Below the pieces are notes generated by a model that was not told the DNA's origin, did no database searches, and saw only the letters and a list, made by a program, of their open reading frames with translations. Shown here in pieces: positions 6,866 through 10,637 of a DNA stretch of 10,637 nt. Source of the DNA: SAR324 cluster bacterium (lineage in GTDB: Bacteria > SAR324 > XYD2-FULL-50-16); NCBI GenBank assembly GCA_002401295.1, contig NVSR01000137.1, forward strand, positions 1-10,637, in the 5' to 3' direction. Each line of letters opens with the position of its first letter. Position 1 is the first letter of the stretch. Made by a program: the position numbers and the translations under genes.

Positions 6866-7387
6866 ATGACAATAGCTACAAAAAAAGGAGACCAGGGCAA
6901 TACCCGGCTTCTTTACGGAAAAAGTGTCCCCAAAAGCCATGTTCGCGTGGAGGCTTATGGAGAAGTAGATGAATTAAACGCATTCCTGGGAATTTGTCGC
7001 GCTAATGACTCAGACCCAACCAGGAAGGAGTGGTTGTTTCATATCCAATCTACCAATTTTGTTTTAGGTGCCGAATTAGCCACGCCTGAAGCCGATCAAA
7101 AAAAATTAAAAACAGTGATCAACCAGGAGCAATTGGACTATCTGCAAGTCAGGGTAGATCAGCTGGAAAAAATCCCCGGAGTAGTTGATGGCTGGAGCAT
7201 ACCGGGGGATAATGTTTTAGCTGCCTGGTATGATGCCGCTCGCTGTGTATGTCGTCGCGTTGAACGAAAAATGGTATTATTGGATCATACGGAAGGGCTT
7301 AAAAACCCATTTTTACTGGCCTTTATCAACCGTCTTTCTGATTTAATCTGGTTGATGGGACGGCAAGTGATGGTAGAAAAAAAATAA
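6866..7387 (+). CDS. PduO-type ATP:cob(I)alamin adenosyltransferase
   Basis: This cytoplasmic enzyme transfers the 5'-deoxyadenosyl group of ATP to cob(I)alamin, making coenzyme B12. Residue numbers here count from a TTG at 6860; I start at the ATG two codons later, which fits family N-termini. Neither start has a Shine-Dalgarno. Family signatures: T-K-K-G-D-Q-G-N-T (7-15) for ATP binding, VEAYGEVDELNAFLG (30-44), GAELATP (70-76), the arginine cluster R128-x3-R132-R133-x-E135-R136, and NRLSDLIW (157-164). R128, R132, R133 and E135 correspond to human MMAB R186, R190, R191 and E193, residues affected in methylmalonic aciduria. The usual LPGG before the helix is IPGDN here, and the usual LHxAR is YDAAR. 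No other B12 gene is adjacent and no cobalamin riboswitch is visible upstream. About 120 bp separates it from the next gene on the same strand. Confidence 0.93.
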   Translation: MTIATKKGDQGNTRLLYGKSVPKSHVRVEAYGEVDELNAFLGICRANDSDPTRKEWLFHIQSTNFVLGAELATPEADQKKLKTVINQEQLDYLQVRVDQLEKIPGVVDGWSIPGDNVLAAWYDAARCVCRRVERKMVLLDHTEGLKNPFLLAFINRLSDLIWLMGRQVMVEKK

Positions 7388-7451
7388 AATAAGTCTAATA
7401 AGTTGCCTGAAAATGACCTGTAGTTTACTATTCAAAAAAAGAATTTAATTA

Positions 7452-7480
7452 TTGTATGTAAAAATAAAGTTGGACTATAG
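7452..7480 (+). promoter_or_regulatory. Possible sigma70-type promoter before the DtxR-family gene
   Basis: TTGTAT (7452-7457) and CTATAG (7475-7480) are separated by 17 nt, about 24 nt before the ATG of the metalloregulator, in an A+T-rich 117-bp gap. The boxes are weak matches and the surrounding composition makes chance likely. Confidence 0.25.
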
Positions 7481-7504
7481 AAAAAACAGAATCCCAAAAG
7501 ATTT

Positions 7505-8179
7505 ATGAAAGAACGTGCTTCCATTGTTGTCGAGGAATATCTGCAGGTGATCTACTCTCTGCTTTCCGAGGGCAAACCAATCAAGGCGGTTAACCTGGCT
7601 AATCGATTAGAGACCAGCCCTTCCACCGTCCACGCTACATTGTCACGGATGCAACGTGATGCGCTGATTAATATCGGTAAGAAAAAGGAGATCGAGTTAA
7701 CGGAAGAAGGTTTCAAAAAAGCGGAAAATTTAGCTGCCAGGCATCGCTTAGTAGAGACCTTCCTGTGTGATACTTTAGGAATCCCCTGGCATGAAGTGCA
7801 CACACACGCCCACGTGATGGAGCATGGATTGACTCCCTTGATAGAGGAAAAGCTTGCGGAATTTCTCAATTTTCCAGAGACCTGCCCTCATGGAACGCCC
7901 ATTCCCGGTAGTAATAAAACTTTACCCGAGAATATGATCCAACTGGATGCAGTCAAAAATGGGGATCAAATTGAAATTGTTGTCATTGATGAATCTTTGG
8001 AAGACTCCGTCGAGTTGATGCGATTCTTGGAAGAGAAAAAAATATTACCTGGCAAGCAGCATCAGGTCTTGGAAACTCTGGCAGTCACCAAGACAATTAT
8101 CTTGGAATCCGAGGCGGGGCAAGTTACTATACCTTTTGATATTGCCAACAAGATTGGAGTCATTCCGGTGGAAGAATAA
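7505..8179 (+). CDS. DtxR/MntR-family metal-dependent transcriptional regulator
   Basis: At 224 aa it has the full three-domain DtxR/IdeR plan. A winged helix-turn-helix (about 5-75; recognition helix near SPSTVHATLSRM, wing through ELTEEG) is followed by a metal-binding dimerisation domain (about 76-150, with AARHRLVETFL, VHTHAHVMEH and CPHGTPIPG), then an SH3/FeoA-like domain (about 155-222). Aligned with DtxR, the metal site is E11 (M10 in DtxR, D8 in B. subtilis MntR), H80 (H79), H99 (H98), H103 (C102 in DtxR, Glu in MntR), E106 (E105) and H107 (H106). The mixture is neither classical iron nor manganese type, so the metal is uncertain. It probably represses metal-uptake genes, but none is in the window. 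The start ATG lacks a clear Shine-Dalgarno. Confidence 0.93.
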   Translation: MKERASIVVEEYLQVIYSLLSEGKPIKAVNLANRLETSPSTVHATLSRMQRDALINIGKKKEIELTEEGFKKAENLAARHRLVETFLCDTLGIPWHEVHTHAHVMEHGLTPLIEEKLAEFLNFPETCPHGTPIPGSNKTLPENMIQLDAVKNGDQIEIVVIDESLEDSVELMRFLEEKKILPGKQHQVLETLAVTKTIILESEAGQVTIPFDIANKIGVIPVEE

Positions 8180-8190
8180 ATCCTGGATTT

Positions 8191-8218
8191 TTGACTCACA
8201 GTAAACTGTATATTTAAT
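8191..8218 (+). promoter_or_regulatory. Candidate promoter with internal dyad before the response regulator
   Basis: TTGACT (8191-8196) and TTTAAT (8213-8218) are 16 nt apart, about 40 nt before the ATG at 8259. The spacer holds ACAGT AA ACTGT (8198-8209), a dyad with 5-bp arms, in the position of a repressor operator. It is 12 nt past the end of the metalloregulator gene. The sequence match is moderate and there is no functional evidence. Confidence 0.35.
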
Positions 8219-8258
8219 CAATCAAGTTATTAGGTAACGTTAATTCCCCTGAGAGGCT

Positions 8259-8660
8259 ATGAAATTCCTAGTTGTAGACGATGATTTAATTAATAGGAGA
8301 TTGTTAGGTGCTTTGCTATCCAAATATGGCGAGAGTGACTTTGCTGTAAATGGGGAAGAAGCAACCAGATTTTATCAGAGAAATTTAGAAAGCAAGCAGT
8401 ACTACGACGTAGTTTTTTTGGATATCATGATGCCAGAAATGAACGGTCATGAGGCTTTGAAGCGAATGCGGGAGATCGAAAATGAATTTGGGGTCCACTT
8501 GGGTCATGGAGCGGAAGTAGTGATGGTCTCAGCCTTAGGCGATCGCAGGAATGTACTTTCCGCTTTTTCTGAAGGCTGTGAGTACTATTTAGTCAAACCA
8601 ATCGATCAAGCTAAGCTAGATGAAATGTTATTGCAAATCAAAGAGGAAAGGGGACTTTAG
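8259..8660 (+). CDS. Single-domain response regulator (CheY-like receiver)
   Basis: A 133-aa stand-alone receiver domain with all phosphorylation-site residues: acidic pocket D7-D8-D9, phospho-acceptor D55 in FLDIMMPEMNG, switch Ser S91 (VVMVSAL), aromatic Y110 and K113-P114. There is no output domain, so it would act by protein-protein contact (a phosphorelay intermediate, or a CheY-like target) after phosphorylation by a histidine kinase not found here. The segment LGDRRNVLSAFSEGCEYYLVKPI has the form common in soluble receivers of deltaproteobacteria and relatives. GAGAGG lies only 2 nt before the ATG, an unusually tight spacing. The stop codon lies inside a terminator hairpin. It is separated from the upstream regulator by 79 bp with its own candidate promoter. 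Confidence 0.93.
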   Translation: MKFLVVDDDLINRRLLGALLSKYGESDFAVNGEEATRFYQRNLESKQYYDVVFLDIMMPEMNGHEALKRMREIENEFGVHLGHGAEVVMVSALGDRRNVLSAFSEGCEYYLVKPIDQAKLDEMLLQIKEERGL

Positions 8661-8669
8661 CCCCTTTTT
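8650..8669 (+). terminator. Intrinsic terminator overlapping the response-regulator stop codon
   Basis: GGGG (8650-8653) pairs with CCCC (8661-8664) around the 7-nt loop ACTTTAG, which contains the TAG stop, and is followed by TTTTT (8665-8669). On the minus strand the same hairpin follows the alpha/beta hydrolase gene (stop at 8683) but has only TTT there, so termination in that direction would be weaker. Confidence 0.65.
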
Positions 8670-8682
8670 AGAGCATGGAGAC

Positions 8683-9537
8683 TCACCTCTTGTGATTCTC
8701 CAGAAAGCAGCGAATGCTTCTTGCCACAGGTTCAGGTGTATCCAGGTGCAGATGATGGTTTCCCGGTAAGCGTTGATGCTGCATCTGAGGAATGATCCCG
8801 AAGCGACTACGCATCCTGGGATTATCGAGAAGAATCCCTTGTTCCCCTTCTATTACGAGACAAGGGGCTGAAATATTCTCTAAAAAAGCACGGGCATGAT
8901 CATCGCTCATATAAAGCGGGGAAGAAAGGGTCAAACGCGGATCACTCGTCCAGGTCAGACCTCCTTCCGTTGCACGTACTCCCCTCCGCAAAATAGCCTC
9001 CACTGACTTTGTCTCTATCTTGCCCACTTGTTCTCGCATTGCCACCATTTGCTCCAAATTCGGGTAAGTGGGTGATTTTCGCTGACTCTGGTTTTTTCTC
9101 TGTCGCAGCGCACGCTGGAGAAAGTGAGGTGCCTGGCAAGGATCCTGACTCCAGGGGCCTAAACTATCGATAAATACGGCACTCAAAATCCTTTCTGGAA
9201 TCGTTCCCGCAATGAGAGAAGCTACAGCACCGCCCAGAGAATGCCCAATCAGCGCAAACTCCTGCCAACCTAAGGCATCAGCGGCAGCGACGACATCCTC
9301 AATATAATCGATGAAGTGATAATTAGTCCCCATGGGCCGGTGCTCTGATAATCCGTGCCCCGGTAGATCTATTGCAACCAGATTCAAATCGGGCAGCAGG
9401 GGGGCAATGTGATCAAAGGTCCCCGCATTATCCAACCAACCATGGATGGCCAAAACAGGCATGCCTGCCGGGTTGCCCCACTGTTTGGCTGCCAGTTTTA
9501 AATAGGGGAGCTCGATTTGGATCTCTTTTCCCTGCAT
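8683..9537 (-). CDS. Alpha/beta-hydrolase fold protein (SERHL/MEST-like serine hydrolase)
   Basis: A 284-aa soluble hydrolase with the standard fold signatures: oxyanion HGWLDN (32-37), IDLPGHGLSEH (56-66) and nucleophile elbow G98-H-S100-L-G-G. The C-terminal GNHHLHLD (259-266) carries the likely catalytic His (H262 or H264). The pattern HGWLDN, DLPGHG, DSLGP and GNHHLHL resembles the serine-hydrolase-like (SERHL/MEST) group. After strand 7 the usual G-x-x-D acid is absent (IEGEQG), so the acid may be D124 in FIDSLGP; that is inference. A basic insert near 140-160 belongs to the cap. It is translationally coupled to the upstream gene: the TAA of that gene and this ATG overlap as TAATG, with AGGTG 7 nt before. 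The substrate is unknown; an esterase, thioesterase or epoxide hydrolase role cannot be separated by sequence. Confidence 0.9.
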   Translation of the reverse strand: MQGKEIQIELPYLKLAAKQWGNPAGMPVLAIHGWLDNAGTFDHIAPLLPDLNLVAIDLPGHGLSEHRPMGTNYHFIDYIEDVVAAADALGWQEFALIGHSLGGAVASLIAGTIPERILSAVFIDSLGPWSQDPCQAPHFLQRALRQRKNQSQRKSPTYPNLEQMVAMREQVGKIETKSVEAILRRGVRATEGGLTWTSDPRLTLSSPLYMSDDHARAFLENISAPCLVIEGEQGILLDNPRMRSRFGIIPQMQHQRLPGNHHLHLDTPEPVARSIRCFLENHKR

Positions 9538-9917
9538 TAAGCTTCACCTATAGCCAATGCCTGTCTGACTTCTTTATCCGTATCCCCGAGGATTTGGTCC
9601 ATAATCTTCTGAGAGATGGACTCTCGTCCCTGCTCCGCTGCCGCGATCAGCTCAGGATACTGATTGCGGAATAGTTCCATCTTCGCATTTTCCAGGCAGG
9701 TTCGGGAGAATCTGATTTTACTTTCTACCGTTGTTACCTGTGTTTTCTTTGCCAGTGCTAACCAAAATTCTCCCGCATTGTCAGGGTTAAGCCCCAAGTC
9801 TTCTGCTAGAATATGCGTGAATTGGCTGGCGACCACTTCCACTATTTCATTCAGGTCCTTCTGTAAGGAGGCCAGCCAGTTCTTGGGAATTTTGTCTAAG
9901 ATTTCTTGCTCTGTCAT
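9537..9917 (-). CDS. Hypothetical all-helical protein, 126 aa, coupled to the hydrolase
   Basis: No family is recognised. The protein is predicted almost wholly helical, with no signal peptide, no membrane segment and one Cys (C74). It is acidic overall, with a charged N-terminal helix (EILDKIPKNWLASLQKDLNE) and a segment FWLALAKKTQVTTVESKIRF near the middle. Its stop codon overlaps the ATG of the alpha/beta hydrolase by one base (TAATG), so the two are co-translated and may work together, perhaps as partner or helper; this is inferred from gene order only. The ATG has AAAGAG about 8 nt upstream. It is preceded by the IS200/IS605-like remnant, which separates it from rlmL. Confidence 0.7.
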   Translation of the reverse strand: MTEQEILDKIPKNWLASLQKDLNEIVEVVASQFTHILAEDLGLNPDNAGEFWLALAKKTQVTTVESKIRFSRTCLENAKMELFRNQYPELIAAAEQGRESISQKIMDQILGDTDKEVRQALAIGEA

Positions 9918-9950
9918 ACCAACAACTCTTTTTATTTATCAATTTCGCCG

Positions 9951-10052
9951 TAAAACCCCGTCCTTCAAGGCGGGGGTGTAAGGCCGTTCGTAAGTTAGAG
10001 GCTTTGGACACTCAGCCCAGCAATCCTCTTCCTTCAGGGAAAGGAGGTTCAA
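9951..10052 (+). mobile_element. IS200/IS605-type remnant or PATE-like MITE with omega-RNA-like 3' end
   Basis: Two hairpins about 50 nt apart bracket this stretch. The first is CCCCG t CCT TCA AGG CGGGG (9956-9975). The second is CCTCTTCC ttcag GGAA ag GAGG (10025-10047), followed by TTCAA (10048-10052). The order 'AAACCCCG...GGGGTGTAAGGC...second hairpin...TTCAA' is the pattern I know from the tnpB-side right end of IS200/IS605 and IS1341-type elements, where the same sequence forms the 3' part of the omega-RNA scaffold. No transposase or TnpB frame is present, so this is a remnant or a non-autonomous derivative. Its TTCAA end overlaps the rlmL stop codon. The match is from memory of the pattern, not a search. 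Confidence 0.6.
9952..9975 (-). terminator. Possible intrinsic terminator for rlmL supplied by the remnant
   Basis: Read on the minus strand, the hairpin at 9975-9956 is followed by TTTTA (9955-9951), about 75 nt after the rlmL stop. The stem is G+C-rich but the T-tract is only four bases, so it could separate rlmL transcription from the 126-aa gene only partly. Confidence 0.4.
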
Positions 10053-10637
10053 GACCCATGTTGGATTTTCCAGCAGTTGTGGATTTTAGGATGTCGCTCG
10101 AAATCTTTGGGTAACGTGCTTTTAGTCAAATCTTCAATAGACAGATCCTTGAGATTATCAAAATCCATTTTGAAGCGACGGAAATTATTAGAGAAAATCA
10201 GGCTACCTCCGGGTGTTAACAACTTAACCGCCATGCCAATCAATTCCACATGGTCTCGCTGTACATCAAAGGTACCTACTATTTTTTTGGAGTTGGAGAA
10301 GGTAGGGGGATCCAGAAAAATCAAATCATACCTGCGTCTTTCCGCTTTCATCCATTTGAGGCAATCAGCCTGTTCGAAGCGATGCGTTTCAAAACTAAAA
10401 CCATTCAGCGCCAAATTACGTTTGGCCCACCCCAAATAAATCTTGGATGTATCCACAGTTGTAGTAGATTTGGCACCTCCTTTGGCTGCGTAGACAGTAG
10501 CTGAACCCGTATAAGCGAAGAGATTGAGGAAATGTTTACCCGCTGCCATTTTCCCGATCAAACCTCGGGTAATGCGATGATCCAGGAAGAGTCCCGTATC
10601 CAGATAGTCACCAAAATTCACATAGAATTTATGCCCG
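10049..10637 (-). CDS. rlmL: RlmKL-type 23S rRNA methyltransferase, C-terminal (RlmK) part, 5' truncated by window edge
   Basis: The frame stays open to the window edge (upstream codons read GHKFY before VNFGDYLDTG), so the true start lies outside; an internal GTG at 10621 is not the start. The visible 195 residues match the C-terminal RlmK domain of the bifunctional E. coli enzyme (about 700 aa), which makes m7G2069 in 23S rRNA, while its N-terminal RlmL half makes m2G2445. Seen here: DYLDTGLFLDHR, SAM motif I FLNLFAYTGSATVYAAKGG, the acidic VDTSK, QADCLKW, the DPPTFSNSK catalytic-loop motif, FDVQRDHVELI and the typical end IHNCWKI. A stand-alone RlmK-like protein cannot be excluded because the N-terminal half is out of view. 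The stop codon overlaps the TTCAA end of the IS200/IS605-like remnant. Confidence 0.93.
   Translation of the reverse strand, partial: GHKFYVNFGDYLDTGLFLDHRITRGLIGKMAAGKHFLNLFAYTGSATVYAAKGGAKSTTTVDTSKIYLGWAKRNLALNGFSFETHRFEQADCLKWMKAERRRYDLIFLDPPTFSNSKKIVGTFDVQRDHVELIGMAVKLLTPGGSLIFSNNFRRFKMDFDNLKDLSIEDLTKSTLPKDFERHPKIHNCWKIQHGS

Noticed and set aside
9664..9981. A 105-aa plus-strand frame ending in KTPSFKAGV
   Set aside because: Most of it is antisense to the 126-aa gene; only its tail enters the IS200/IS605-like remnant. The tail resembles frames often called over such ends, but it is not a credible gene.
10049..10621. A complete 190-aa methyltransferase starting at GTG 10621
   Set aside because: The frame continues upstream to the window edge with residues GHKFY that match the RlmKL alignment, so the gene is truncated by the window and does not start there.

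Overview
The window reads as chromosomal DNA of a Gram-negative, Proteobacteria-like bacterium with moderate G+C. It carries a predicted outer-membrane beta-barrel protein ending in Phe, an aconitase B that aligns closely with the enterobacterial enzyme, and the RlmK half of an RlmKL-type 23S rRNA methyltransferase. No 16S rRNA or other decisive marker is present, so a finer placement (for example an uncultured deltaproteobacterial or SAR324-like lineage) is only a guess. Most of the window is ordinary housekeeping and accessory DNA. Genes sit singly or in very short operons and are separated by hairpins and small palindromic repeats.

Layout. Positions 1-247 have no gene but hold a 25-bp inverted repeat. 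Two minus-strand genes follow: an unrecognised 214-aa protein and a 215-aa exported beta-barrel protein. Diverging from the latter is a plus-strand livM-type ABC permease with none of its usual partners beside it. It converges on a long minus-strand acnB, with a REP-like palindrome and a strong bidirectional terminator between them. A 339-bp gap with several dyads lies upstream of acnB. Next comes a minus-strand gene for an unusual protein joining an N-terminal Cys cluster to a C-terminal domain that looks like ribosomal protein S10. Diverging from it are three plus-strand genes: a PduO-type cobalamin adenosyltransferase, a DtxR/MntR-family metalloregulator and a single-domain response regulator. 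A terminator separates these from a minus-strand pair, a 126-aa helical protein coupled by TAATG to an alpha/beta hydrolase. A remnant of an IS200/IS605-type element lies between this pair and the truncated end of rlmL (rlmKL), which runs off the right edge.

Functional links. The genes do not form one obvious pathway. Aconitase B (TCA cycle, Fe-S enzyme) and the metalloregulator both relate to metal status, and the adenosyltransferase supplies adenosylcobalamin, but nothing here shows shared regulation. The most unusual items are the S10-fold fusion protein, the IS200/IS605 (omega-RNA-like) end abutting the rlmL stop codon, the orphan LivM permease, and the His substitution in the metal site of the DtxR-family protein. 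I see no complete undescribed multi-gene system.
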